A DNA stretch of 64,000 bases from Chlamydoabsidia padenii (Eukaryota; Mucoromycota; Mucoromycetes; Mucorales; Cunninghamellaceae), in the NCBI GenBank assembly GCA_025330725.1, contig JAIWND010000010.1:124001-188000 (forward strand), read 5' to 3'. This document shows, piece after piece, positions 10,514 to 26,497 of this stretch. How positions within the stretch are numbered: the stretch's first letter is position 1; each line of letters starts with the position of its first letter. Made by a program: the position numbers and the translations under genes. The notes beneath the pieces were generated by a model. It ran no database searches. It was given only the letters and a program-made list of their open reading frames with translations, and had not been told where the DNA came from.

Positions 10514-12654
10514 ATGCACTCAAAATTTAATTCAACTGTGGATCTATCTACACATGGTGAAGATGATACACATACATTATACCCAGAAAGCCATACAACT
10601 ATTGGTAGTACTTTGGTTGCTCATTCAAAACGTAAGGACAATCAAACCCTTAAAGAAAGAGGCAGAAAATAATTCAAATTCCGCCGACCGAGACTCATTC
10701 CTTTTTCTTTTTTTTCAAGTTTATCGCATGCTGTTGGCTCGACTACCTAAATCCGATCATGCAGATTTAGAAAAAGACGACGAAAAACCAGATATCATAG
10801 ACAGTGAGCCTAAAGAGCTGCGCAAAGAAGAAGATGAAATAGAAGAAGATCCTTACCGATGGGTTATCATATTCGGTGGATTCCTTGCTCAAGCCATTTG
10901 TATCAGTCCACTTTCGAGTTGGTAAGTTATCGGCGTTTTAAAAAAGAATAACCATTCGCTGATCCATCCCTTTACTTTTTTTTTTCTTTCGCCTGTGTCA
11001 CCTAATTTTTTCAGGGGTAAGTTTGAACAAATACAAAATGGACAACTCATACTAATTTTCTTCTTTATAGGTGTAATGCAAGATTATTATGATCGTCAAG
11101 TATTTAAAGGAACAGTAGATTCCACCCTCTTGTCCTTTGTGGGTACCATTGGGTTCAGTTTCAGTGGGCTTCTTGGACCTGCCAGTCAAATGCTCACCGC
11201 AGCCATTGGACCTCGATGGGTGATGTTCATTGGCACAGTCCTCACTACTATCGGGCTAATTCTGGCAAGTTTCTCGGTAGAGGTATATAAATAGAACACA
11301 TTTTGAGTCATGACTTTGTCTCCCGAATTGTCATCATCATTCATCATTTTTTCTTTTTTCTTTTAGGTCTGGCAATTATATCTTACCCAGGGTGTTATTT
11401 ATGGCGTTGGTTCTGCATTAATTAACCTTGTAAGGAAGATGATATTTTTGATCCCGCCCTTTTTGAATCATTCCTCACAAGATCTCGGTTTTTTCATAGG
11501 TTTCCATGTCCGTTTCTCCCCAATGGTTTGAACGTCGTCGAGGTCTTGCTATGGGCATTATGTTTAGTGGTGCCGGTGTTGGTGGTTTGGTCACACCCTT
11601 CTTGATGAATGCCCTGAATGAAAAACTTGGTGGAGCATGGTAATTCGGGATTTGAAAACACGGAACTCCGATCATGACTAAATTCATGCAACTTTATAAT
11701 AGGTGTTATCGTATATTGGGAGTCATCAACTTTGTATTCAGTATGCTTTGTACGGCCATGTTCAAAGAAAAGAAAGACAAGAAGAAGATGGAATTGGAAG
11801 ATGCAAGTTCTACCACCGATAAAAAACGATCCCTTGGATGGAGAGATATGATTGACTTTAGCATTTGTAAAGAAGCCAACTTTATTATTCTTTGTCTTGC
11901 TGTAAACTTAAGCATCATGGCCTACTTTGTTCCTGCCTTCTTCCTTCCTTGTAAGTATCATGTACATTATCTATTCCTCCCCAACTAACTTGAGAGTTAT
12001 TTTTAGCTCATGCTACCAAATTAGGACTCAGCCCTTCCCAAGGCTCTGTCCTCGTGGCAGTGTTTTCAGCAGTGGGGATCGTTGGCAGAATCATGGCGGG
12101 GTATGAAATCAAGACAAAAGTTGCATGATGGAAGAATGACATTAACTTTTTTTTTCTATTTTTTGACACATTATAGCTACTTTGGTGATCGTTTGGGTGT
12201 CTATAACATCTACACTCTCTTTTTACTGCTTGGTGGTCTTAGTTCCTTGTTCATATGGACATTTGCCACCGACTTTGCTTCATTGATGATCTTTATTGTC
12301 GTTTACGGCTTAATGAGTGGTGCAGTTTTTGCATTAAGTAAGTTGAGCACCCGAAAAAAAGGAAATCAAATCAGGGCAACCAACCTTTTCTCTCTTTTAC
12401 GCCATTTTATAGTGGTCCCAATTACAGCCGCCATCACCGGAATGGAACGTTATCCTTCAGCCATCTCATTGCTTTTGTTTTCTTTGACTGCTGCCCGACT
12501 GGGACCATCTATGGCAGGTGCCATCCAAAGCGCAACTGATAAGAATTCTTTCTTGGCCCAACAACTGTTCACAGGACTGACATGTGTTTTATCCGCAACT
12601 GTTGCCCTTTATCTTAAACTCAAATTGAAGCGTGGTTTCTTTGTAAAAGTATAG
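10514..12654 (+). CDS. Monocarboxylate transporter-type MFS permease (MCT family)
   Basis: Ten exons are proposed (10514-10631, 10720-10921, 11015-11016, 11071-11282, 11367-11429, 11500-11639, 11703-11950, 12007-12100, 12177-12337, 12413-12654), giving 493 residues. A charged N-terminal tail of about 90 residues precedes twelve hydrophobic segments. Typical MCT features are WGVMQDYY after TM1, SGLLGPASQM in TM2 and an ERRRGLAMGI loop before TM4/5; the long charged central loop (KEKKDKKK) splits the two halves. Exon 3 is only 2 nt: the conserved WGVMQ frame is recovered only if GG at 11015-11016 is spliced between two canonical introns. The alternative is retention of the 54-nt second intron, which is open in frame and would add 18 residues. 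Fungal MCT homologues move monocarboxylates, riboflavin and other small solutes; the substrate cannot be read from sequence. Confidence 0.85.
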
Positions 12655-13147
12655 TTTCGTTCACATTCATGTTTTATTTCTCTCTCTCTCTCTTTTTTTT
12701 TTTTATCTCCTTGTCTTTAATTTGTTAGTAATACACTCCCCCCTCCTCATTAAATCCTTCTCATTTTTTATGCCCGCCCACCTTGTATTTTAAATCCCGC
12801 CCAACCAAGGAGTCTTCTTTCCTCTACACCACACAAAAAGGGCATGACATTGTGTGGATAACACACGCATGCATCTTTTTTAACTCTTTATAAACGTCAT
12901 TCTTTATTGTAATTAACATAGATAAGGTATCCTTTTCCTCCTGCCTTTGATAAGATAAACTTAAAGAGTCAGTGGGTGTGATATTTTGGTTTCTCTCGTT
13001 TACGGGAAAAGCGGGATTTTAATAAATTGGTGAAAGTTCCAACTTCTCAGGTTCTTTTCCTTTTTCTTTTCACATCCCATTAACTCATCAACATCATATT
13101 CAACAAAACACATCAAACAAAGATACATTTATCAATATATCCTCGTA
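12655..13147. other. Intergenic spacer with two motif copies in opposite orientation
   Basis: About 490 bp between two plus-strand transporter genes. It holds a CT-rich stretch after the first gene, TTTTAAATCCCGCCC at 12788-12802 and the reverse form GCGGGATTTTAA at 13011-13022, about 125 bp before the next ATG. Confidence 0.6.
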
Positions 13148-14926
13148 ATGGAGTTGCCTTGGTCCAACCTACTTGCCATGGCTAATGCTATGACAGGCAC
13201 TCCTTGGCTATACTTTGTGCTCTATTTACATGTGTCTCTCAACCTGACTTTTTCCCAGATGGGTTTACTCTTGGCTTACCTTTACTTGTTACGATGGATG
13301 GCTAACAATACGGTGATATATCTCTTTGATCGACTCTCTCGTCATTATGGTGCCTTCCTCATCTTATTCTCTATTTTGGTTGGACTCTCTGGTTTGTTGG
13401 TGTTTATACTATTATCCTCTAATTCATCTCTTTTGGTGGGTATAATTGACTCAAACTCGTCCTTCTACTGGTACATTGTGTATGCCGTACTCACTTTTTT
13501 TGGTGCTTTCTATCTCTCTTTGGGTGTCTTGGTGGAAAGTGTGATACTTAAAAGCTGGGGTGAATATCGTATGTACTTTTACGGTAAGTAGACTTTTTCT
13601 TCATCTCTTAACCAAAACACGGATTTATTTATAACTCAAACTTTTTATTCTGTATAATAGGACATCATCGGCCATGGTCTGAATGGACGGTAGTGTGTTT
13701 GACAGGGACGATTGGGATTCTCTGCTCTGTTATTTCGACACTTGGCGGTGACGATGATCCAGGTGATCTACTTCCTCCTTTATTTGCAGGTATGATTCTC
13801 TTGGGTGTCTTTGTGATGTGTGTTATTGCGGTATTTAAGATTCAATCCATGCCTTCGGATCCTACTTGTCTGGGTTTGACTCCATCTACACCATGGTTAT
13901 TGAAGAATGCGGTAGTACAACCTTCGGATCTCTTACTGCTGCCATCTTACTTTGCTCCTTATAAACCTTACAGTATCTTTGGTGAATCACTCTCTCATAT
14001 CTCGGAAGAAGATGCCAGTATGGTCCAACGAATGTCAAGTCATCCATCCTTGGTTCGTGAATCCAGTCGCTCAAGCTCACAATCTGGACACTCTTTTACT
14101 ACTATACCACCAATACCAATCACGAACAACAACAACAATAACAACAACAACAATGGATCATTACTTAATGCATCTGGTACACCTTCTTCTTATGGTGCTA
14201 TGATGTATCCTTCTTCTAATCCAAACGCAGATACTCTCAATTTCGCACCTCCTTGGCTTGGTACTCATCCATTGACAGGTCGACGTCTCAGTAACAATAC
14301 ATCTTACTCATATGATCCTCTGGGCACTTCTTTTATGGATGATGATGAATTTGGAAGAGATACAATAACAACGACGACATCACAACTACAGCAACAGCAA
14401 CAACAGCAACAAAGCTCAACTTTACCAGTCTCATCATGGAATACAGTACCCTCTTATGAATTGGCACTCTTCTCGTTTGTCTCTCCGGATATGCCTTCAA
14501 TTGCCACTCTTCCATTCTTACTGTATTACCTTCATGACCAAGACGATTTAATTCACACAGCCACCAACATGAACCCTTCAACTCGGTATTCAACAGCCAC
14601 AGCAGCAGCCACAGCAGCACCAATGATGGCTAATACATTTATGCCTGGGCCTCTTTTAATCAATCCTCCTCCAATCGACTACTGGAAACTGCGGTCTCTT
14701 CAACTGACCATGTTTTTATTGGGATGTGTTTCGGCCATGCTGCAGGTGTTTTTATTTGTTTATCTTTATGATTGTCTGGATCTTCCCATGATGGTCATTG
14801 GCCTAACTGGTTCCTGTATTATCCTATCCGAAATAGTGTTACTGACAACAGTAACAAAGGTAAAAGGAAGAAAAAAGAGAAAAAAAAAAAAGAAAAAAAG
14901 AAAAGCGCATCTCATTCACCTTGTTA

Positions 14927-14957
<31 letters not shown>

Positions 14958-15442
14958 GATTACTATAGTGGATTCATGGGATGAATTTGACGGGTATGAC
15001 AACATTGATACATGCCACCTTGATCGTGTGCTCCTTCAGCTTTTTATGGCTCCGACCTTACCATGCCTTCACCACAGTTGCGGCATTTATCCTACCTCTT
15101 TTACAAAGTAAGTACAATCATTCCTGGAGACCCCCCTCATTCGCCATACTAATTTCTTTTCCTTTTTTATCTGATTCTTCAGGTGGGGTATTCTACCTGG
15201 CATGGCTAGTAACTTCCGATCGTATCAATACTTTGGTTTGGTCAGACTCTCAACGCATCTTCCAACGTGCCATCTTATCTACCTTGTTTTGTACTTTGGG
15301 GCCAATGGTGGGTGTCATTCTGACAGGCTACCTCATATCAGATGATCTTCAACCATCCTCCTTTGCTTCGGTTTATCATGCATCTATCGGGTTATCGGCG
15401 CTTAGTTTTGTCGTCTCTTGGGGTTGGTCAACTGACGAATGA
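13148..15442 (+). CDS. MFS_1-like (MFSD6-type) transporter with a large low-complexity loop
   Basis: Four exons (13148-13583, 13661-14859, 14969-15107, 15183-15442) give 677 residues. Six hydrophobic segments lie before about residue 207 and six after about 488. The cytoplasmic loop between them is roughly 280 residues long and unusually rich in Ser, Asn and Gln, with a poly-Asn run near residue 300 and a poly-Gln run near 388. The N-terminal pattern and the LGCVSAMLQVFLFVYLYDC segment opening the second half are typical of the MFS_1-like group. The third intron contains a long (TA)n tract. The expanded loop may carry regulatory phosphorylation sites; the substrate is unknown. Confidence 0.8.
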
Positions 15443-15726
15443 TACCACAAACATACTTCCCTTTCCACCATTTGTAATCTACCCCACCCACCCTTATGTA
15501 TAATGACCGCTACGGTTATCCTTTGTACATACAAACTGTTTACATTTACTTTATCAATCAACCAATAATAAAAATCAATAAACTATCTTTATGTATGATT
15601 TCATTTTAAATGTAACTGTCTTTTATTTATAATTTAATGTGGGGTAGGAATAATCTATGTGTGATTTAAATGTATGCATAAATGATGTCTACTATGTGGA
15701 GGGGATGCTGTTCTATGACTATTTAT

Positions 15727-19109
<3,383 letters not shown>

Positions 19110-19294
19110 TAAGTATGTGGGAAGAGAAAGAAAAAAAGTAAAAGAAGAATCTTTTTTTTTTTTTTATTTGAGGCGCCCAGCCACAGTCAGACCGAAAAGC
19201 GGGATTTGAAAACCGACAATGCTCCATCCGGGGAAAGAAAATGGGACCAAGCTCGTAATCAAAATGAATTTCCTCCTTCTTTTTTGTAATTATC
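19110..19294. promoter_or_regulatory. Bidirectional RIX7/RPL20 promoter with motif copy
   Basis: Only 185 bp separate the two divergent start codons. It contains GCGGGATTTGAAAA at about 19199-19212, a strong match to the recurring motif, placed near the middle. Confidence 0.65.
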
Positions 19295-20410
19295 ATGGCT
19301 AGAGTAAGTACATACTTTGAAATGGATATCTACATAGACAGGCTCTTCCAATACACTAAACTACATCACAACACCATAAAATAATCGATTATTGACAACT
19401 GAAATTACAATGAGATGGATGGATGATGGATGATTGGTATTGAGTAAATTTCTATTAACTGATCATCTATCTATCTATCTATCTATCCATCCATCCATCC
19501 ATTCGATATATACGATATATCTATTCACCCAATCAACAAATGAACACTTTTTATTAACGAATCCAATCGAAACATACATCTGCCAAAATCGAATCCACCC
19601 ATCTTTAATCGACAACCTCATTTAGCGAAATTGGACAATATCACCAGAGGGACATCATTACCTACATCCAGGAACACAGATCAAACCTACGACCTTGATA
19701 CGAGGATACGGAAGAGCCTATTCTATGCTAGACAAGACTAATGGACATTTGCTGTCTTTAATGGAATAGTGCGGGGAACTAATTAACTGACCTTTTTTTT
19801 TTTTTCTTCTTCTTCCATAGTTCCACGAATATCAAGTGGTGGGTCGCAAGCTCCCTTCCGAGCAAGACCGTACTCCCAAGCTTTACCGCATGCGTATTTT
19901 TGCTCCTAACGATGTGGTTGCCAAGTCTCGCTTCTGGTACTTTTTGGCCAAGCTCCGCAAGGTCAAGAAGACTGCTGGTGAAATCGTGTCTGTGAACGAA
20001 GTAAGTTACTGGTTGCATAAAAAAAAAAACCAGTAATAGATAGTCTAATGCACTTTTTAATCACCTGATAGATCTTTGAAAAGCGCCCTGAACAAATCAA
20101 GAACTTTGGTATCTGGCTCCGATACGATTCTCGCTCTGGCACTCACAACATGTACAAGGAATACCGTGGTATGTCTCGTGTTGAAGCTGTTGGTACTTGT
20201 TATCAAGATATGGCTGCTCGTCATCGATCTCGTTTCGGTAACATTCAAATCATCCGTGTTGCTGAAATCGCTGTTGCTGATGTCCGTCGTCAATACATCA
20301 AGCAATTGTTGACCCCCAAGCTTGCCTTCCCCTTGCCTCATCGCCTCCAACGTGTCCAAAAGGCCAACCGCTCTCTTTACCAAGCCAAGCGTCCCTCTAC
20401 CTTCTATTAA
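19295..20410 (+). CDS. RPL20: 60S ribosomal protein eL20 (L20/L18a)
   Basis: Three exons (19295-19303, 19821-20000, 20072-20410) give 175 residues, the usual eL20 length. Exon 1 encodes only Met-Ala-Arg. Exon 2 continues [14 protein letters not shown] and [16 protein letters not shown], followed by [14 protein letters not shown]; exon 3 carries the aromatic [24 protein letters not shown] core. This is a core component of the 60S subunit near the solvent side of the central protuberance. Intron 1 is 517 nt, far longer than others here, and contains (ATCT)n/(ATCC)n arrays. Long first introns are common in fungal ribosomal-protein genes. Codon bias matches RPL9. Confidence 0.96.
19413..19500. 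repeat. GATG / ATCT / ATCC microsatellites in RPL20 intron 1
   Basis: Tandem GGAT/GATG units followed by tandem ATCT and ATCC units. They are related in sequence to the array before RPL9. Confidence 0.8.
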
Positions 20411-20698
20411 ACAATCTCCTGGCCTGGTCGGGTGTATCTTCAATGCTTTACTCCCCCTAGTTAGTCTTATTTATTAGTGGATTAGGATCTACCTTGTTAA
20501 TCAGAAATAAATAAATGTATTACATCAACCTTTGGTCTTTATTATTGTGGATGTGTGTGCATTGATTATAACTAACTGGGTGCAGGATTGACAGCGACGT
20601 CAAAATTGAAGCGCCGACTTTAAATTTAAAAAGGGTCTCTCAGAAAAAAAAAACACGTCCACACTTCTCTTCCCAACATACTTCTTCAAATCTAAATA

Positions 20699-22090
20699 AT
20701 GTCTTCAGCAACACCAATGGATGTTGATTCAACATCTTTCACTAAAGAAGACAACTATGTTTTACCTTGGTAAGTAGAAAAGAAGACACTTTAAAGCGAC
20801 AAAGATTGACTAACCTTCTGCTTTTAATTGATTTGTTATTAGGGTGGAAAAGTATCGACCTATTGTACTAGATCATATTGTTGGGAATGAAGAAACAGTG
20901 GCTCGATTGAAGGCCATTGCACGGGACGGAAATATGCCTAATATTATTTTGACGGTAAGTTAAAGAACTAGATGCAAACACTATGAATCTAACTTTTTTT
21001 TTTTTTTTTTCTCTTCTGGTGGTGTTGTTGATAGGGCTTACCAGGTATCGGGAAAACCACAAGCATTCTCTGTTTGGCACATGAACTATTGGGACCAGCA
21101 TATAAAGAAGCAGTATTAGAATTAAATGCTTCTGACGATCGGTAAGAAGATATATGGATTGACAAAACGAGACTAATGACTTAATTATATTACTGTTGAC
21201 TTTGTATAGAGGTATTGATGTCGTTCGAAGTCGAATCAAGGCTTTTGCACAAAAGAAGGTGACTCTACCTGCTGGACGACACAAGATTATCATTCTCGAC
21301 GAAGCTGATAGGTAAAACCTCAACAAAACAATAGACACCACCACCATTATAATCTCTGACTCTTGACTCTTTTGTTTATATGTATTTGCATCTAGTATGA
21401 CAGGAGGTGCTCAACAAGCTCTTAGACGAACTATGGAAATATACTCAAACACAACCCGATTCGCACTGGCATGTAATCAATCCAACAAAATCATCGAACC
21501 TATTCAATCACGGTGTGCCACCTTGCGCTACACCAAATTGTCTGAATCCCAAGTATTGCAGCGATTACAAGAATTATGCACTGCTGAAAACGTAAGTTAC
21601 CTTCCCCCCCCCACCTCCTGATAAACATACTGATTATCTTTTTTTTTTCTTCCAGGTATCAAACACTGATGATGGATTGGAGGCATTGATATTTACAGCA
21701 GACGGTGATATGCGCCAGGCGATCAACAATTTGCAATCAACACATTATGGGTTTGGCCACGTCAATGGGGAAAATGTCTTCAAGATTTGTGATCGACCTC
21801 ATCCAATTCTGATTCAAACCATGATCAAGTATTGTGCCGATGGTGATGTACGGGCGGGTGGCGATCTGATTCGGGAACTCTACCTCAAGGGATACTCTGC
21901 TCTGGATATTGTCACCACCATGTTTCGGGTCGTCAAAAGCTTTGACGAGTTAGGGGATGGACTTCAGTTGGATTTTTTAAAGGAAATCGGATTCGCCCAT
22001 ATGCGCATCATGGATGGATACCAGAGTCTGCTGCAACTGGCCGGTCTGATTGCGAAGCTTTGTCAGGTCAAGTCCTCCAACAAGGTGTAG
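20699..22090 (+). CDS. RFC4: Replication factor C small subunit (yeast Rfc4 / human RFC2 orthologue)
   Basis: Six exons (20699-20769, 20843-20954, 21035-21141, 21210-21311, 21396-21591, 21656-22090) give 340 residues, normal for the family. Features in order are LPWVEKYRP, Walker [11 protein letters not shown] (near residue 65; Ile replaces the usual Thr), the [11 protein letters not shown] box, the DEAD-type Walker [10 protein letters not shown], sensor 1 [10 protein letters not shown], the RFC-box arginine [11 protein letters not shown], and sensor 2 [13 protein letters not shown]. The C-terminal collar helices end at the stop. The subunit is part of the clamp loader that places PCNA on primer-template junctions, and of the Rad24, Ctf18 and Elg1 variants. 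Detailed similarity fits Rfc4/RFC2 better than the other small subunits. Confidence 0.94.
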
Positions 22091-22310
22091 TCTATAGTAT
22101 TCTAGTCTAGTCATCATTATCATTATCATCATTGTGTTATCTTTAATCACTATTGTTGTTATTAATAAAATGGCGGTTGTCTTTATTTACAATGTATAAA
22201 ATATGTCTATAATATCTACATGGTGTTTGAAAGGGGGTGGGGAGTTTTAGCATGTATAACTAACTAGTGATCAAGGGGATATATATTAAATGTAATGGTC
22301 AATTACAAGG

Positions 22311-24677
22311 TTACTGGTATATACTGGGGATCTTTGGATCATATTCTATAATCATGTTAATACAGTTAGAGATGTTGCGACTGGTCAAGTTTTCGTTTAA
22401 TATAGACTTACGGGCTTCATCCAAGAGAGTTTGATTCTTCACACACTCTTGAATCCACTTGGTGGTGATAAAATAAGGCGGCTGTTCACTATAATCAAAA
22501 GAAGAAGAGGTATAAGTTGGTTAAATAAAAGTACAGAGTCGATATCACCCTACTTACGATGTGATGAGTCGGGTTGCTTTCGCAATGTCAGTACTGCCTA
22601 GGTTATCTTGTAAAACTACATGTGTAATTGTAGAGTTGTTCTTGTCAAAGACAACCTTACCACCATAAAACCGGATCAAGAGAGACATGCTTTTCATCTT
22701 GTCCACGAAATGTTGTTGCTTCACCCATTCGATCGTCAATGGTGTCGGTCTGTGATTGGTATCATTGTCGTTATGATTTTCAGATTGTTGCTGCTGGTCA
22801 GAGTTAAAAAAGTATATATTGAGGCCGTTGAAAAACATCCCGGGGAGTCCATCACTGTTAAAGTACCGTCGTCGTATGTCGTTCACATCTGAATCGCAGA
22901 TCTTATCAGGCACATTATCCCATATCTATCAATAAAAATAACCAGTTTTGTCAATGTTTATTCTATATGTTCTTTTCATCTTCATCATGACATACCTCTT
23001 TCAGACTTTGGTCAGTGGCATCAATCATGTAAAAGTCGCCATACGGATCCAACTTGAGCCTGAATTCTTGTTCTGTTTTGGCAGTGGTAAAAAGCATATA
23101 CCTAAATGATCGAGTGAAATAAAAAGTTGAGCATGAGTAAAGTCCTTTTTATATGCAATTTATCCTTACTTTGGTAGCAATGAAATCATATGTTGCCCAT
23201 CAATGCAGTCAGTGATCCATCGAGGCAGGATGATATCGCATGATTTGCGATGAATGATGCTATCTACACGGATATCTACATGAATAAGAGGGATTAGACC
23301 AGAATACTTTAGTATCATCACCGCCGTATTAGATACAAGTACTTACTGTGTTTTCCTGCAATCACATAGTTGGCCCTTTCATCTGTTTGGACAAATTCCC
23401 CGCCATTTTCCTTGATCATATATTCCAATTTGGTTTTGTTGAGATCATCGTTGGTTCCATTAATAACGTCTATAAAAAAAGGTTTAATGATCATTGTTAA
23501 TCAGCTACTTCGTACTTACAGAATGTTTTCCCATCGAACAATGATGATGATCGGCTAATGTTCCCGGTTGTCACACCTTGTTGACTTGGCATCAAACTAA
23601 AAGAGCTCGTCTATGGTTGAGTATGTAAGTAAAACAAGTCAGTATCAAGATACCATATGACAAAATGGTTTACACTTACCAAAGATCTCCCTTTAGTCAC
23701 CCGTTGTTTCTTTGTATTCAGTCTACCATAAAAGTAAAGGTTCAAGTGGTCATTGGATTGCACTGTATCATTTGATTAAATGTATACTTACGTCAAATCC
23801 TTTTGTGAGAAGGCTTTTCGTTTTTGTCCAGTAGATCGCCGGGTTTGTAACATTTCTATATAGTGGAAAGATTGATAATTTAGTATCAAGGCAGAGAGGA
23901 TCTATTTGTATTTTCATTTGCCTCTTACCAGAGTAGGTCAATACTTCCTTCCAAGATTTATCGTGTCTGAATCGAACGAATCGTGGAAAGCGTAAAGTAC
24001 AACCGGCACCCCACATTTCTAGCATAAATATTGATAGAAGGTAGAGTTAATAAATCATGATCCTAGGTATTAAATTATAAACGCATACTTACGTGAAAAT
24101 ACAATTTCAGACGCCTTGACTTCGATCACTGCAGCATCGCGGATGTTGTTTACGATTACATCGGGTACTTCGGTTGATTTTTCAGGATGTGATAACCATG
24201 ATGGAATGTTTTTGCTGTTGTACTTTTGAATGTTTCGAAAGAATTGTCCAAATTCTTTGATTTGATTAATAGAGAATCCAGTACCTATCATGCTAAAAGA
24301 CACAAAGCTGTCAAATTATATGTGTTAGTTCATAGTATACATTTATTAGCCCCCACACCACTGCTTGGTACTTACTGAGGTTCATCAGATGCTGATTTTC
24401 TATCATCCCGAAGAGCACACATGTATTGAGCAATTTGATTTCCTCGACGCCCAGTCCCATATTTTCCACCTATAAAACAAACATTGGTTAGCAGCTTCAT
24501 ATTTTGATGGGATTGATCATTCACCTATAACAAGGAGGTCGCAGGTTTCACCAAGAGAATCAAAGTATTCGGGTTTAATCTTAATCCAGGACTTGTTTCG
24601 TTCGCCGCATTCATATCGAGATCCCGGGTTTTTCAGAATAATACCTTCTTGCCTGAAAAGTGATGATTCGTTAGTTT

Positions 24678-24731
<54 letters not shown>

Positions 24732-26260
24732 CATCGTTACCTTTGATCCACTACAATGTTCATTTCATCGATAATATCTTGTTCTGATGTCCGTTCCTTG
24801 TATTCCAATATATTGAGATAACCCCGATTTTCAGTGAGTACATTGTTGAGTAGTTTTCGTCGATCTGACAGTGCGTAGTCCACCAAATGAGTACTGTTGT
24901 AATATACAATATCGAAGACAATGACTACAGATTATGTGATGTGAGTTAAAATCAAGATTTTTCTTCTGCTTCGTACCCCACCCCTCCTTATTACGTACAG
25001 CATGGCCGGGCTTTGTCAGGATCAAGAGATTCATCTAGATAAAGACAAAAAAAAAAAAAAGTTTGAGTTACACCAAACTGGGCAGTATTAGATCATGATA
25101 TACCTTTTGCTGAAGTTTTTAAAGTACCAAAGGGTAAATACACGTCCAGTTTCGGATCGTATGCTACCATTTCACCATCTAGAATCAAACTTTTAGTTAT
25201 ATAGTTGTTAGTAAAATGCAAAATGAAGAATATATTATCTGATAACATACCTTTTTGCCTTTTTCAAACAACCTGTGATTTCATAAGCCAGTTTTCCTTC
25301 ATCCATCGAGCTTGCACCATAAAGTTGTGTGTAATCAGTCGCTTTTCTAAAAGAGAGAAAAGAGAATGATGGCTAAGATGCTTGTATGTCATATGATTGT
25401 TGTTTTACCTTGAGAACCACTTAAATTTATGCGTTGATGATTCATAATGCATTTGCATTCGTTCCCCGTCGATTTTTTCTTCCACGTAAAAGATGCCTTT
25501 GTGTTTCACATATGTCAAATCCTTTGGCTGTCCCTTGAAACCTAATTGTGGTTTAAAAGGTTGGAAGAGGCCGATAACCTACATTAAATAAAATAAAAAG
25601 CAGTTAGTTTGTTCATCCATCAGTTTATGCTAGAGTACTTACGGATTTACCAAGTTTCGTAGTGGGATTTTGGAGATCATCGCACACTTTCTTGAGGTTG
25701 CTGCAAACACTATAGAGTTCCCGTGCTTGAGGGTGGAAGACATCAAAGACAGAGTTTTCTGACATGCCCATTTTGAGATCCTTCAAGACAATACGAATCA
25801 ACCAGCGTTGTTCAAATGCAGTATAGTTGTTGACCACGTGTTTATAGATTGCCGTCTTCTTCTTTTCGTCGCTTGAAGTAAAAAGTTGTCAGTAATGTTA
25901 TTAAAAATAATGAGCAAATGCTATTTACCTTTCCGATCGATTTAGTGTATCCAGTAGGTCGTTCACATCTTGCACCGTCTGGGTAGGAGTGGTTACTGTA
26001 GAGCGGCGTTCAATGATATCAGTGGCAATAGACGCAAAGTCACCTGTAGTTTTCTAATAATACAGAAAGAAGAAGAGGTTGGACTCCTGTAGACTTTTTT
26101 TTTTGTTTTTGTTCATTTACCACTTTTGCTGATACTGAGGGTAGTTTCCATTTAGTGAGATTATAAGCATCTTCGGATTGAGAACCCAAGCCCAGTACTT
26201 CAATGTAAGTTTTGGCTAGTTTCGTTTCTTTAATACCATATCTTGTTCTATCCAGCTTGA

Positions 26261-26295
<35 letters not shown>

Positions 26296-26497
26296 AGATT
26301 AGTAGATACATTCATGAATTAAACCTGTTACTTACGTGAGGTAAGAGCAAGCGCATGACAGGATAAAAATCGTCACCACATTGATGTCGCCAGCCGTAAA
26401 AGAATTTGCTGACCAGCCTCTTCTTTTCATCGGTGCCTCGTGTTTCATTAATCAGTTGTACTAGTTTGCAGACCTGTGTAAATAGAGGTGAGGCCAT
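22311..26497 (-). CDS. LIG4: DNA ligase IV
   Basis: Twenty-one exons between 26497 and 22311 join in a single frame of 942 residues, close to budding-yeast Dnl4 (944). The N-terminal DNA-binding domain starts [14 protein letters not shown]. The nucleotidyltransferase motif I is [12 protein letters not shown] with the adenylated Lys near residue 252. Motif III is [12 protein letters not shown], motif IV EGIILKN and motif [10 protein letters not shown]. The OB-fold follows with the [11 protein letters not shown] motif VI region. Two BRCT domains follow (starting near residues 641 and 790) with the spacer that in the family binds Lif1/XRCC4. The enzyme seals double-strand breaks in non-homologous end joining in the nucleus. 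Intron 9 contains a run of about 52 A in the transcript. The gene is among the most intron-rich here. Confidence 0.93.
24680..24731. repeat. Poly(T) tract of about 52 nt (poly(A) in the LIG4 pre-mRNA)
   Basis: The longest homopolymer in the window. It sits inside LIG4 intron 9, directly after the 5' splice site in transcript orientation. Confidence 0.85.

Noticed and set aside
10995..11294. Independent small gene starting at 10995 in the MCT locus
   Set aside because: It is intron sequence running into MCT exon 4; it lacks an ATG and its C-terminal half is TM2-TM3 of the transporter.
19304..19820. Intronic C/D snoRNA in RPL20 intron 1
   Set aside because: A TGATGG-like box and a CTGA are only about 30 nt apart inside a microsatellite, and no terminal stem is visible.
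24593..24787. Plus-strand frame containing a poly-Phe run
   Set aside because: It is produced by the T52 tract inside the LIG4 intron.
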